Notes: a model not told the origin generated them from the sequence alone. A stretch of 64,000 nucleotides of DNA from Chania multitudinisentens RB-25 (GCF_000520015.2 NZ_CP007044.2:4526001-4590000), one strand, 5' to 3'; shown: positions 16,726 through 25,924, numbered from the stretch's first letter. Numbers and translations: made by a program.

Positions 16726-17571
16726 ATGAACTCTCCTTTTTTGGTGACGGCACAATGGCTTGAACAACATGTCAATGATGAAAATCTGGTGGTGATCGAC
16801 GTCCGTATGGCTCCGGTTGGCCAAGTCCCCAAAAAAGACATGCTGGCGGAATTTGAACGCGGCCATATTCCTGGCGCCGTGTATTTTGATATCGACGAGG
16901 TGGCAGACAAAAATACCGCGCTGCCCCATATGCTGCCAACGGCGGAAGAATTCAGCATCGCCGCAGGTAAACTGGGCATCAGTGAAAAACACACCCTCGT
17001 TTTCTATGATGAAGGCAATCAGTTCTCCGCCCCGCGCGGCTGGTGGACATTCCGCAACTTTGGCGTACATAACGTCTACGTGCTGGACGAAGGTTTGCAC
17101 GGTTGGGTGGCTCGCGGTAATCAGTTGGCAACCGGCGCCGCTCATCCCAAACCAGCCACGTTCAACGCTCGCTTTAATGCCGATGCAGTGGTCAATATGC
17201 ATCAGGTTGAACAGGCGATAAATGCCAAGATTCAAATCCTTGACGCCCGCGCTGCGCCACGCTTTTATGCACAGGCTCCTGAGCCACGCCCTGGCCTGCA
17301 CCGTGGTCATATTCCCGGCAGCATCAATATTCCCTATGGCGATCTGCTGGAAAATGGCCGCTTCAAGTCACTGGCAGCGCTCAAACAAACCTTCCTTGAT
17401 AAAGGGGTGGACGTCACCGCGCCAACCATCGTCAGCTGTGGTTCTGGCGTTACCGCCGCCGTTCTGGCCTTCGGCCTACAGTCGCTTGCTGCTCAGCAGG
17501 TAAAACTGTATGACGGTGCCTGGAGCGAGTGGGGTTTGCTGAGTGGCAACCAACCAATCGCCCAAGATTAG
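16726..17571 (+). CDS. sseA: 3-mercaptopyruvate sulfurtransferase
   Basis: A 281-aa two-domain rhodanese. The N-terminal inactive rhodanese domain covers about residues 1-135 (FERGHIPGAVYFDIDEVAD). The C-terminal domain covers about 150-275, with RGHIPGSINIPYGDLL and the catalytic loop SCGSGVTA, whose Cys carries the persulfide. The CGSG(V/M)T loop distinguishes mercaptopyruvate sulfurtransferase from thiosulfate sulfurtransferase (CRKGVT). It transfers sulfur from 3-mercaptopyruvate to thiols or cyanide. The gene stands alone; an upstream hairpin-free 150-bp spacer separates it from the Nudix gene. Confidence 0.93.
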   Translation: MNSPFLVTAQWLEQHVNDENLVVIDVRMAPVGQVPKKDMLAEFERGHIPGAVYFDIDEVADKNTALPHMLPTAEEFSIAAGKLGISEKHTLVFYDEGNQFSAPRGWWTFRNFGVHNVYVLDEGLHGWVARGNQLATGAAHPKPATFNARFNADAVVNMHQVEQAINAKIQILDARAAPRFYAQAPEPRPGLHRGHIPGSINIPYGDLLENGRFKSLAALKQTFLDKGVDVTAPTIVSCGSGVTAAVLAFGLQSLAAQQVKLYDGAWSEWGLLSGNQPIAQD

Positions 17572-17583
17572 ATGATGCGCAGG

Positions 17584-18453
17584 TTACTCACGTAACCGCC
17601 CGGTAATGATCTGTGCCAGTTGCTGAATGGCCTCATCCGGTTGTTCCTCTGCCCGATGTAGCCGCACACTGATGTGATGTAGCGCAGGCAGTTCTCCCGG
17701 TGTCAGTTGGGTCAACTCCAGCGGTAGCCCGGCCTCAGTGCGCACCGTCACACCCAATCCAGCACTGACCGCCGCCCAGATGCCATTCAGGCTGTGGCTG
17801 GTAAATGCGATTCGCCACGCAATCCCGGCGCGATCCAACGCCGAGACTGCTGCGTTGCGCATCAGGCAAGGCGCGTCAAACACCACCAGCGGCAGTGCTT
17901 CACCGCTGGCACGCCACTGAGCCAAATCAAAGTGGGGGGAAACGATCCACTGCATCAGGCGTTGCCCTAAATCCTGCTGAAACGGCGTGTTGATACCGCC
18001 ATCCCAAGCCAGCGACAGATCCAATTGCCCCTTTAACACCCAATCGATCAGTTCTGCATTACGGGCAATACGTGCCTCAATACGCACTTTCGGATGCGCA
18101 CGGGCAAAGCGGCCAAGTACCTGTGGTAAAAAAGTTTCACCAAAATCTTCCTGTAACCCCAAGCGTATCGTGCCCTGCAAATCCAGCCCCCGCACTGCCG
18201 CTACGGCTTCATCATTCAGCTCCAGCAAACGGCGAGCATAGCTCAGCAGCGTTTCCCCGGCTTCCGTCATCACCATTCCGCGCCCGGATTTACGCAAAAT
18301 CGGCGTACCCACCTGTAGTTCCAGCTTTTTCAGATGCGCGCTGACTGCCGAAGTTGAGCGCCCCAGGCGCTCCGCCGCTTGAGCAAAGCTGCCCAGCTCA
18401 ATGCCAGCCACATAGCTGCGCAAATCGTCAAGATCGAAGGTCATTCGCCTCAT
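17584..18453 (-). CDS. LysR-family transcriptional regulator
   Basis: A 289-aa LysR-type regulator. The N-terminal helix-turn-helix covers residues about 5-63 (LRSYVAGIELGSFAQAAERL, then RSTSAVSAHLKKLE), and the effector domain follows (TIRLGLQEDFGETFLPQVL). It lies convergent to sseA (12 bp apart) and divergent from the DUF4865 gene, with 105 bp between, so it may regulate the DUF4865/GNAT pair. The ATG at 18453 is chosen because AGGA precedes it at 8 bp; other in-frame ATGs lie at 18462 and 18444. Confidence 0.84.
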   Translation of the reverse strand: MRRMTFDLDDLRSYVAGIELGSFAQAAERLGRSTSAVSAHLKKLELQVGTPILRKSGRGMVMTEAGETLLSYARRLLELNDEAVAAVRGLDLQGTIRLGLQEDFGETFLPQVLGRFARAHPKVRIEARIARNAELIDWVLKGQLDLSLAWDGGINTPFQQDLGQRLMQWIVSPHFDLAQWRASGEALPLVVFDAPCLMRNAAVSALDRAGIAWRIAFTSHSLNGIWAAVSAGLGVTVRTEAGLPLELTQLTPGELPALHHISVRLHRAEEQPDEAIQQLAQIITGRLRE

Positions 18454-18558
18454 GCTGACCATCCTGATTTTCCGTACTGTTTGTCTTAATAATACTGATT
18501 TTATCAAAAAAAGTGCTGTGTCACTCTGTAGCGGTTAATTCTTTTCAGGAGCATCACT

Positions 18559-19134
18559 ATGATTGCCATGCAATACACATTCACCCTCCCCGCTGACTAT
18601 GATATGGGCATTATCCGCAAACGCATTGCTGATTTTGGTCATTTGCTGGATAAGCATCCGCAGTTAATCATGAAAGCCTATCTTTATGCGCTGAAAGGCG
18701 AACACGGCCATGACAATCGCTACGCCCCGTTTTATCTGTGGAACAGCAGCACCGGGATGAGCGACTTTCTGAGCGGCAATGGATTTAGGGGAGTCAGCCA
18801 GGCATTTGGTTGGCCACAGGTCAACCACTGGCTACCTTGGGTGGTAAGCCTGGTGCCAGAAAACCTTGCCGAGGCTCGCTACGCCACACTGGAATACCGG
18901 CCAATTGCTCCTTATAGCGATCTTGCACAGTTACGTTCACAGCAGCAGGCCAACCCATTGGCATTAGCCAGCATCGTGGCATTTGATCCAGCAAACTGGC
19001 AGCAGGTTAATTTTCATCTGTGGCACCAGCGGCCACAGCAGCACAGTGCGCAGACCCAGTGCTATATGGTAGGGCATATTTCCGCGCCATTGGATACCAC
19101 AGCGCTATTCCATGAGGTGAACCCACGGGTATAA
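18559..19134 (+). CDS. DUF4865 family protein
   Basis: A 191-aa protein of the DUF4865 family, with the typical start QYTFTLPADYDMGIIRKRI, the core YAPFYLWNSSTGMSDFL and GFRGVSQAFGWPQVNHW. This family is commonly found divergent from LysR regulators in proteobacteria, as it is here. The fold resembles small ferredoxin-like monooxygenase domains, but I cannot assign a reaction. The ribosome binding site CAGGAG precedes its ATG. It is followed by a GNAT gene 32 bp downstream. Confidence 0.8.
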   Translation: MIAMQYTFTLPADYDMGIIRKRIADFGHLLDKHPQLIMKAYLYALKGEHGHDNRYAPFYLWNSSTGMSDFLSGNGFRGVSQAFGWPQVNHWLPWVVSLVPENLAEARYATLEYRPIAPYSDLAQLRSQQQANPLALASIVAFDPANWQQVNFHLWHQRPQQHSAQTQCYMVGHISAPLDTTALFHEVNPRV

Positions 19135-19166
19135 TCCCCTCTCTTTCCCTTCGTATGGAGCTTTCC

Positions 19167-19706
19167 ATGTTTACTGTTCGTCAGGCGCTACTCGCTGATT
19201 TAGCCAGCGTGCGGGAAACTGGCATCGCCAGCTATGTGGCCCATTTCGGTGCACTTTGGCATCAACAAAGTGAGATGGAAGATTTTCTGGCGAAAGATTT
19301 CTCGGCAGCAGCACTGACGAAAACCTTGCAGGATCGCCAGGTTTGCTGGCTATTGGCCTATCTAGATAACACGCCGATTGGCTTCGCCCGGCTGAATTTT
19401 GACAGCCCGCTGGCAGCAACGGCCACCAGCGGCGCTGAGTTACAGAAAATTTATTTTTTACCGGGATACGCCGGGCATGGTTATGGCGAACGCTTGTTTG
19501 CCGAAGTACAGCGGCGGGCCATTAAAAATTTACAAACACTGCTCTGGCTGGACGTACTGAAAACCAACGTTTCCGCTCGGCGCTTTTATCAACGCCAAGG
19601 AATGGAAGTCGTTGGCGAGAATCGCTTTACCACCGCCAGCCAGGCGGTTGAGCTGTGGTATATGGCCAAAGAATTGCCGCTTACAGCCACTTCGGATCTT
19701 GCGTAA
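19167..19706 (+). CDS. GNAT-family N-acetyltransferase
   Basis: A 179-aa acetyl-CoA-dependent N-acetyltransferase. The start MFTVRQALLADLASVRE is a typical GNAT beta-1/alpha-1. The acetyl-CoA-binding motif A lies at about residues 97-120, LQKIYFLPGYAGHGYGERLF, with the G-x-G pattern. Motif B follows as LWLDVLKTNVSARRFYQRQG. The ATG at 19167 has GGAG upstream, so the earlier ATG at 19155 is not used. The 3' end overlaps the convergent cation transporter gene by 26 bp. The substrate is unknown. Confidence 0.85.
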   Translation: MFTVRQALLADLASVRETGIASYVAHFGALWHQQSEMEDFLAKDFSAAALTKTLQDRQVCWLLAYLDNTPIGFARLNFDSPLAATATSGAELQKIYFLPGYAGHGYGERLFAEVQRRAIKNLQTLLWLDVLKTNVSARRFYQRQGMEVVGENRFTTASQAVELWYMAKELPLTATSDLA

Positions 19707-20619
19707 AAGAGATGGTCAACCAGCGATCGGGGCCTTCTTCGCCAATAGCCTCCGCAATTCTGTCGCGGATTTGATCAAACTTATGTATTCCGCTGTTTTC
19801 CATATTTTCAGGAACCACGATATGGATCTCAATAAACAGCCCGCGCCCCATGCGCGTCGCATAGTTGGAATAATCCTGAAACCCATATTCCAGCCGCAGT
19901 TGCGCCATAACAGACTCAATTTTGTTATCCAGACTGTCGGGAGTCATCTGTAAAACTTCGCTTAACGCAGATTTCACCGTTTTGATCGGTACCGGTATGA
20001 GTACTAAGGTCAACACCGCCAGCGCAAAAGGATCGGTATACACATTCAGGTGTTCGTAACGGGTTCCTTCCAAGAACCAGGAAATAATAAATGCCACTAA
20101 CAGAGCGGAGCTGATGCACGCCGACATCAACCAGCTTTTGGTGTCCAGCGCAATTAATTCCGACTCAACCTTCTTATTCAACCGGCGCTGTTTAAAATAG
20201 AGCGTGAAGCAGAAAATACTGATGGTGACGGCATACACAATGGCCCAACCCAATTCCAGCTCCCGCCCACCGTCGGCAATGCCTTTTACCGCGTTCACGA
20301 AGGCATACAGACACAGCAACGTTAGCAAACTGCCGTTAAACGCCAGCACCAGCGGTTCAACATGCCAGAATCCATATTGAAAACGGCGGCTATGGGGTTG
20401 CCCCAATAAGCGGGAAACCAGCAATGATAAGGAACACATACCCGCATCCAATGCCGAGAACATGCCATCGAAAATAATCGACATCGAACCACAGATAATG
20501 CCAAATACGATCCCTGAGCTGGCAATAAATAAAGTACAGAAAATTGAACGTCTCAGTATTTTTTGCTCTATTTCTGTACTGTGCGGTTTTTGTTGAATAT
20601 CCATCGGTTCAGTTGTCAT
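19681..20619 (-). CDS. Cation diffusion facilitator family transporter
   Basis: A 312-aa inner membrane protein of the cation diffusion facilitator family, which exports divalent metal ions in exchange for protons. Six membrane helices are visible. Helix 2 carries SMSIIFDGMFSALDAGMCSL and helix 5 carries WLMSACISSALLVAFII, each with a candidate metal-site Asp. A cytoplasmic C-terminal domain follows (about 210-312). The usual HxxxD zinc-site pattern is replaced by FDxxxSxxD-like residues, so the metal may not be zinc. The ATG at 20619 is chosen over an upstream one at 20646. It overlaps the GNAT gene tail-to-tail. Confidence 0.83.
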   Translation of the reverse strand: MTTEPMDIQQKPHSTEIEQKILRRSIFCTLFIASSGIVFGIICGSMSIIFDGMFSALDAGMCSLSLLVSRLLGQPHSRRFQYGFWHVEPLVLAFNGSLLTLLCLYAFVNAVKGIADGGRELELGWAIVYAVTISIFCFTLYFKQRRLNKKVESELIALDTKSWLMSACISSALLVAFIISWFLEGTRYEHLNVYTDPFALAVLTLVLIPVPIKTVKSALSEVLQMTPDSLDNKIESVMAQLRLEYGFQDYSNYATRMGRGLFIEIHIVVPENMENSGIHKFDQIRDRIAEAIGEEGPDRWLTISFTQDPKWL

Positions 20620-20993
20620 TATTATCTTAATCCCACCATTGAACACTGCCCATTAACCACTGTGTTTGCATCTCTCTAACCGGTCACACAGAATTAAATC
20701 AATATCGTACACAGTATGATCCACAAAACTCTGCGGCGCAAAAGACAACGGGCGACAGGTTCTGAAAAAAGTGCCCAGGATTACCAAGCATTCAATGGGT
20801 TGAATGTCGTTCGTTGATTTTCTTGACGACCAACGCTCGTTTCCTGCCCAACATCACCACTTCCCTCTCGCTATAGCGATCAAAAAAACTGCAAAACAGA
20901 TCACATTTGCAAGCATTTGCATTTTCAAACGCATGTGAAAACGATTAAGGTGCAAAAATAAAATCAAATGAAAGCAAAAGAGAGATATTGATA
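20620..20993 (+). promoter_or_regulatory. Promoter/operator region of the deoC-like sugar operon
   Basis: The 374-bp divergent spacer has no gene. Close to the operon several elements crowd together: a CRP-like site on the minus strand (TGTGA, 6 bp, TTGCA; 20889-20908), two direct repeats CATTTGCA at 20904-20911 and 20914-20921 exactly 10 bp apart, and a perfect inverted repeat TTTTCA-8-TGAAAA at 20922-20941. A plausible promoter follows: a weak -35 over TGAAAA and -10 TAAAAT at 20959-20964 with 17 bp between. The repeats are well placed to be operators of the operon's own DeoR-type regulator, with CRP activation. Also present is the palindrome CGCTATAGCG at 20869-20878. All roles are inferred. 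Confidence 0.5.
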
Positions 20994-21707
20994 ATGAATG
21001 AAACCACAAAACGCATGGCAAGGCTGATTGACCTGAGTGCCGTGCAAGCCACCAATACCGAAGCCGATGTGCGCCACTGTGCCGAACTGGCCAGCCGCTA
21101 CCACATTATCTCTGTTCACGTGCTGCCATGCTGGACGCGCTTCCTCAGTGCCCTGCTGCCCGCACAAGGCCGTGCCGATGTGATGATCGGTGGCCCGGTT
21201 GGCTTCCCCGCTGGCGGCCATGCTACCGATATCAAAGTGCAAGAAGTCCGCCAGCTGATTGCCGATGGCGCACGCGAAGTGGATATGGTGGTGAATATCG
21301 GCAAGGTGCTGTCTGGTGATTACGACTATGTGCGCGAAGATCTGCGTCGGGTGGTAGAAGCGGCGGCACCGATCCCAGCCAAAGTCATTCTGGAAACCCA
21401 CTATCTGAACGAGGAGCAGATCCGCCAAGTATGCGATATCGCGGTAGAAGTCGGCATGGCCTGGGTAAAAACCTCCACCGGTTGGGCGCCGACCGGCGCT
21501 ACCGAAGAAAAAGTGGCGATCATTGCCGATCAGCTGCGCGGCCGCATCCAGATCAAAGGGGCCGGGGGCATCCGCGATCTGGATACGGTACGGGCGCTGT
21601 ATCGCCTGGGCGTGCGCCGGTTTGGCATGAGCGCCAATGCCACGCAAAAGGTGTTGGAGCAGTTGGAACAAGATCCAAACCTGTTCCCGGAACTGAACGA
21701 TAACTGA
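20994..21707 (+). CDS. DeoC-like class I aldolase
   Basis: A 237-aa TIM-barrel aldolase of the deoxyribose-phosphate aldolase family. Active-site landmarks are present: EVDMVVNIG with the catalytic Asp, VKTSTGW with the Schiff-base lysine, and IKGAGGIR with the second lysine. It belongs to the type related to bacterial DeoC, which cleaves 2-deoxyribose 5-phosphate to glyceraldehyde 3-phosphate and acetaldehyde. In this operon it may act on another phosphorylated sugar. The start ATG at 20994 follows AGAGAG; a TTG two codons earlier is less likely. It is the first gene of the operon. Confidence 0.82.
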   Translation: MNETTKRMARLIDLSAVQATNTEADVRHCAELASRYHIISVHVLPCWTRFLSALLPAQGRADVMIGGPVGFPAGGHATDIKVQEVRQLIADGAREVDMVVNIGKVLSGDYDYVREDLRRVVEAAAPIPAKVILETHYLNEEQIRQVCDIAVEVGMAWVKTSTGWAPTGATEEKVAIIADQLRGRIQIKGAGGIRDLDTVRALYRLGVRRFGMSANATQKVLEQLEQDPNLFPELNDN

Positions 21708-21780
21708 TACGCGATGCGATAAAGCACCAGCGTAACGCTTCTCGGGGTGGCCGCTGCCGCCCCAACCAGGAGTGATAATA

Positions 21781-23310
21781 ATGAAAGACTTACTTCTTAC
21801 CCTTGACGTTGGCACCGGCAGCACCCGCGCCGGGCTGGTCATGTGCACCGGGGAAATTCTCGGCTTCGCCCAGCGCGAATACGATCAAATCACACCACAG
21901 GCGGGTTGGGCAGAACAGCCGCCGTCGTTGTGGTGGCAAAGTGCCTGCGAGTGTCTGCAAGAGTTACTGGCCCGCTTTGCCGAATATCGCCCACGTATTG
22001 CCGCCGTGGGGGTTTGCGGGCAAATGCACGGCACCGTGCTGCTAGACGCCGATGGCGAACTGGTGGTTGACCGCGCCCTGTTGTGGAACGACAAACGTTC
22101 ACAACCGCAGGTGGAACGCTTTAAGCAGCAGCAAGATTCACCAGCGTGGCAGGCATTGCTGAATAACCCACCAACGGCTGCCTGGCCCGCTTTTAAACTG
22201 TGCTGGCTGCGGGAAAACCAGCCTGAGCTGTGGGCCCGCGTCGCCACGGTGCTGATGCCGAAAGACTACATCAATTTCCGGCTCTGCGGCGTGCGCGCCA
22301 CCGATTACAGCGAAGCCTCCTGCTATTACCTGATGGACAGCACCACACAGACCTGGTCTGAAACAGCGCTTAACCAGTTCCAACTGCGGCGCGACCAGTT
22401 GCCCGAGCTCCATCTCTCCAGCGATGTTATCGGCCAGATCGAGCCTGCCGCCGCCGCTGCCACCGGGTTGCCTGTCGGGCTCCCGGTGGTGGCCGGTGCG
22501 GCAGATATGGCCGCCACGCTGTTGGGTTCTGGCGTTTATCAGCCCGGCACCGCCTCGGACAGTACCGGCACCTCCACGCTATTAACCGTGGTCGCCAAAC
22601 AACCGCTGCTCGATCCTTGGATCAACAACCTGCATCTGGCCAACCCGGCCTGGGGCGGTTTTACCATTCTGGATGCCGGGGGGGATGCCATGCGCTGGGC
22701 ACGCATGGCGCTGAACGACAGCCGCCTCAGCCACCAGCACATGCTCGATCTGGCGGCACAGGTCACACCGGGCGCAGAAGGGTTGCTGTTCCTGCCCTAC
22801 CTTACCGGTGAACGGTTAGCGCAGCACACCAATTCCCGGGCGCAGTTCTTCGGCTTGCAGCGCAAGCATCGGCAGGAACATCTGTATCGCGCCGTGCTGG
22901 AAGGCGTTGCCTTGGCCGCTTTGCGCAATCTGCAACAGCTGCGGCGCTGTGCGCAGGCACCCGAGGCGATGATCGCCTCCGGCGGTGGCGCACGCAGTGC
23001 GCTGTGGCTGCAAATCAAAGCTTCGGCCTACAACCTGCCAATCTTGCAAACCCGCAATCAGGAAAACGGCACCACCGGTTGTGCCATTATCGCAGGCGTC
23101 GGCGTTGGCCTGTTCAGCGATTTTGCCGCAGGCGTCAGCCGCACCGTCAGCGTCGAACGGGAATTTATGCCGGAGCCCCGGCTGCACGAACACTATCTGC
23201 GCTGCTTTGAGCTGTTCGAACAGCTCTACCGTCAGGCCCAACCCCTTTACGAACAGCTTGATGTTATTAGCTCGTTCTCTTTTCCTGCGGATAAAGGAAC
23301 ACCACAATGA
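21781..23310 (+). CDS. FGGY-family carbohydrate kinase
   Basis: A 509-aa ATP-dependent sugar kinase of the FGGY group (xylulokinase-like). The N-terminal domain has the phosphate-1 motif LDVGTGSTRAGLV and the signature VCGQMHGTVLLD, in which Gln-Met-His is typical of xylulokinase-like enzymes. The C-terminal domain has GLLFLPYLTGER and the adenosine motif ASGGGARSALWLQI. It phosphorylates a ketose or related sugar in the cytoplasm. The ATG at 21781 has a strong AGGAG. It overlaps the transporter gene by 4 bp. The substrate is unknown; the aldolase next door suggests a sugar cleaved after phosphorylation. Confidence 0.86.
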   Translation: MKDLLLTLDVGTGSTRAGLVMCTGEILGFAQREYDQITPQAGWAEQPPSLWWQSACECLQELLARFAEYRPRIAAVGVCGQMHGTVLLDADGELVVDRALLWNDKRSQPQVERFKQQQDSPAWQALLNNPPTAAWPAFKLCWLRENQPELWARVATVLMPKDYINFRLCGVRATDYSEASCYYLMDSTTQTWSETALNQFQLRRDQLPELHLSSDVIGQIEPAAAAATGLPVGLPVVAGAADMAATLLGSGVYQPGTASDSTGTSTLLTVVAKQPLLDPWINNLHLANPAWGGFTILDAGGDAMRWARMALNDSRLSHQHMLDLAAQVTPGAEGLLFLPYLTGERLAQHTNSRAQFFGLQRKHRQEHLYRAVLEGVALAALRNLQQLRRCAQAPEAMIASGGGARSALWLQIKASAYNLPILQTRNQENGTTGCAIIAGVGVGLFSDFAAGVSRTVSVEREFMPEPRLHEHYLRCFELFEQLYRQAQPLYEQLDVISSFSFPADKGTPQ

Positions 23311-24638
23311 GCGAATCCCTGGTAAATCAAACCTCTGCGGCGCAACAGGCCGCAGCGGAAAGCATCGATCGCAGTGCCTACCTCCCCGCCACGCCCTGGC
23401 TGCAACTGATGCTGGTCTGTTGCCTGTTTGCCCTGTGGGGCATGGCGGGCAACCTTAACGATATCCTCATCGCCCAGTTCAAGAAGGGGTTTGATCTTAC
23501 CGATACCCAAACTGCGCTGGTGCAGTCGATCTTCTTCCTCGGCTATTTTCTGGTCGCGCTGCCCGCTGCGGCAGTGATCAAACGTTACTCGTACAAGGTC
23601 GCCATCATTATCGGTCTGTGCCTGTATGCGCTCGGCTGTTTTCTGTTTATCCCCGCAGCACAGATCATGACCTATGGGGCTTTCCTGGCCTGTCTGGGGG
23701 TGATCGCCGCCGGGCTGTCATTCCTGGAAACCTCCGCCAATACCTATTCCAGCCTGTTAGGCCCGTTGGAAACCTCCACCCAGCGCATCAACTTCTCGCA
23801 GATTTTTAATTCGCTTGGGGTGATCCTGGGTGTGCTGATCGGCCAACAGTTGGTGTTTGGCAAACACGATCCCACTCACGAGCAACTGCTGCAAATGCCT
23901 GCCGAACTGGCGGAAGCGGCCCGTACCCAGATGGTTTCACAGGTCGTCACGCCGTATCTGATCATCGGTTCGGTGTTGGTCGTGCTGGCGCTGATCTTTG
24001 TGGCGGTCAAATTCCCGGCCTGTAAAACACAACCTTCACAAAGTGCCGGCGGCAAACCGCTTGCCCAGTCCCTACGCATCTTGTTTGCTCTGCCGCGTTT
24101 TCGGTTTGGGGTGCTTTCGCAGTTTCTGTATGTTGGGGCACAGGTGGGCCTGTGGAGCTTTACCATCCGCTTTGTGCAGATGATTGAACAGGGTACTACC
24201 GAGCACTCTGCCACCTATTGGCTGATCGCGACGCTGATTTGTTACTCCGCCGGTAAGGTCGTCACCACCGCGCTGATGAAGAAATTCAACCCGGCGCTGC
24301 TGCTCGGCGTATTCTGTTCTATCTGCGTGCTGTTGCTGCTGTTCGCCGTCAATATTCATAGCCTGTTCGCCGTGGTGGCTATTATGGGCACCAACTTCTG
24401 TATGGCGCTGTGCTGGCCCACCAACTTCGGCCTAACCATCAAAGGGCTGGGGGAAGAAACTCAGGTGGCAGGCTCGATCGTGGTGATGTCGATTATCGGT
24501 GGGGCCGTAGTGCCGTTGATAATGGGGATGATCTCCGATGCCAACGGCGGCAACATGCAAATCGCCTTCGCCGTGCCGCTGGTCTGCTTCGCTTACGTGG
24601 CGTTCTACGGTTTCTACTGCGTGAAGAAGGGGATCTAA
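23307..24638 (+). CDS. FucP-like sugar:H+ symporter (MFS)
   Basis: A 443-aa major facilitator of the fucose permease (FHS) family with 12 membrane helices. The family signature is FALWGMAGNLNDILIAQFKK in the first helix, with Asn-Asp as in FucP. Later come QSIFFLGYFLVALPAA, SFLETSANTYSSLLGP and GTNFCMALCWPTNFGLTIKGLG. FucP proteins import deoxy or reduced hexoses and pentoses with protons. Coupled by a 4-bp overlap to the kinase and 1 bp before the VOC gene, it must import the operon's substrate. Confidence 0.87.
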   Translation: MSESLVNQTSAAQQAAAESIDRSAYLPATPWLQLMLVCCLFALWGMAGNLNDILIAQFKKGFDLTDTQTALVQSIFFLGYFLVALPAAAVIKRYSYKVAIIIGLCLYALGCFLFIPAAQIMTYGAFLACLGVIAAGLSFLETSANTYSSLLGPLETSTQRINFSQIFNSLGVILGVLIGQQLVFGKHDPTHEQLLQMPAELAEAARTQMVSQVVTPYLIIGSVLVVLALIFVAVKFPACKTQPSQSAGGKPLAQSLRILFALPRFRFGVLSQFLYVGAQVGLWSFTIRFVQMIEQGTTEHSATYWLIATLICYSAGKVVTTALMKKFNPALLLGVFCSICVLLLLFAVNIHSLFAVVAIMGTNFCMALCWPTNFGLTIKGLGEETQVAGSIVVMSIIGGAVVPLIMGMISDANGGNMQIAFAVPLVCFAYVAFYGFYCVKKGI

Positions 24639-24639
24639 C

Positions 24640-25041
24640 ATGGCAGAGCCGATCGCCGGTCTGGCGCATGTGGGTTTACGCAGTGCGAATATCGAACGGG
24701 CCATCCGCTTCTATCATTCGCTGGGCTTTACTACCCGCCAGGCATTGAGCATGGAGGAGCCGCTAGGCAGCGTTGAGGTTCGTTTTCTGGCGCTGGGTGA
24801 GCTGACGCTGGAGCTGTATCAGTTGCCTTGGGCCGGGCAGCCGCGTGCGGTGGCCACCTTTGGCATCGATCATCTGGCGCTACGGGTTAGCGATCTGGCG
24901 GCGGCACAGCGGTGGGTGGAGGAACTCGGCTATCCGCTGACCGAAGGGCCTGCGCTGCAACCTAGCGGCCGCAACGGTGTGCGCTATTTTATGATTGCAG
25001 GGCCGGACGGTGAGCGAGTGGAGTTTAATCAAGCGCTATAG
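24640..25041 (+). CDS. VOC (glyoxalase/dioxygenase superfamily) protein
   Basis: A 133-aa vicinal-oxygen-chelate fold protein made of two beta-alpha-beta-beta-beta repeats. Candidate metal ligands are His in LAHVGL, Glu in LELYQL, His in GIDHLAL and Glu in GERVEFNQ, the usual H-E-H-E pattern. Such proteins can be glyoxalases, epimerases or isomerases. Its position between a sugar transporter and a regulator suggests an isomerase/epimerase or removal of a reactive aldehyde. The reaction is not assigned. Confidence 0.8.
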   Translation: MAEPIAGLAHVGLRSANIERAIRFYHSLGFTTRQALSMEEPLGSVEVRFLALGELTLELYQLPWAGQPRAVATFGIDHLALRVSDLAAAQRWVEELGYPLTEGPALQPSGRNGVRYFMIAGPDGERVEFNQAL

Positions 25042-25159
25042 CTTCTTCCCGCCTCCGCAGGATGGGCAGGCCCTTCAAGTTTCAAGATGGTGGGTTTTGC
25101 CAGTAACGCATGTGCGGGGTATATTACCCGCACATCGTGCAGCAGGCAGAGGAGTGAGT

Positions 25160-25924
25160 ATGTACGCAGAGGAACGCCAAGAGAAACTTCTCGCCATTCT
25201 GAAAGAGAAGCGCAAGCTGTCCGTCGGCGATATGAGCGAACGCTTCAACGTTTCTGGTGCCACCATCCGCACCGATCTGCGCATTCTGGAAGACGCAGGC
25301 ATGCTCACCCGCACCCACGGTGGTGCTATCCTGCGCACCCGCGCCAGCTTTGAAATCCGTTCCGATCAGCGTGAAGAGGTCAACCTTGCTTCCAAAGAGC
25401 AAATCGGTCAACTGGCGGCCAGCCTGGTGGAAGATGGCGACATCATCGTGCTGGATACCGGCACCACCACCCTGCAAATTGCTCACCATATCCGCCAGCG
25501 CCGCAATATCACGGTGATCACCAACGATTTCATGATCGCCAAAAGCCTGGAGGATGTGGAGTCGATCCAGATTGTGTTGCTCGGCGGCATCGTGAAAAAA
25601 GGCTACCACTGTGCGGTGGCAATCAATGGCCGTTCGCTGCTTGATACGCTGAATATCGATAAAGCTTTTATGGGGGTGAATGCCCTGTCGCTTAAGCAAG
25701 GTGCCTGCGTAGCCGACATTATGTTGGCCGAAACCAAGCGCAGCATGGTCGAACACGCCAATCAGGTGATTGTGGTGTGCGATCACACCAAGCTGGGCAA
25801 TACCTCACTGGCACAGTTCGCCACCCCGGCGCAGATCGACACCATCGTGCTGGACTGCCTGCCGGAAGACGCCGCAGCTTATCAGGAAGCGGGCATCGCG
25901 CTGTTGAGCGTGCAAGGCGAGTAA
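25160..25924 (+). CDS. DeoR-family transcriptional regulator of the sugar operon
   Basis: A 254-aa DeoR-type regulator. The N-terminal HTH covers residues 1-55 (MYAEERQEKLLAILKEKRKL, then VSGATIRTDLRILEDAGML and THGGA). The C-terminal sugar-phosphate-sensing domain has DTGTTTLQIAHHI, LLGGIVKKGYHC and VVCDHTKLG. DeoR regulators usually repress their own operon until a phosphorylated sugar binds. The ATG at 25160 is chosen because AGGAG precedes it; the ORF upstream overlaps the VOC gene and has no leader logic. It is the last gene of the operon. Confidence 0.87.
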   Translation: MYAEERQEKLLAILKEKRKLSVGDMSERFNVSGATIRTDLRILEDAGMLTRTHGGAILRTRASFEIRSDQREEVNLASKEQIGQLAASLVEDGDIIVLDTGTTTLQIAHHIRQRRNITVITNDFMIAKSLEDVESIQIVLLGGIVKKGYHCAVAINGRSLLDTLNIDKAFMGVNALSLKQGACVADIMLAETKRSMVEHANQVIVVCDHTKLGNTSLAQFATPAQIDTIVLDCLPEDAAAYQEAGIALLSVQGE

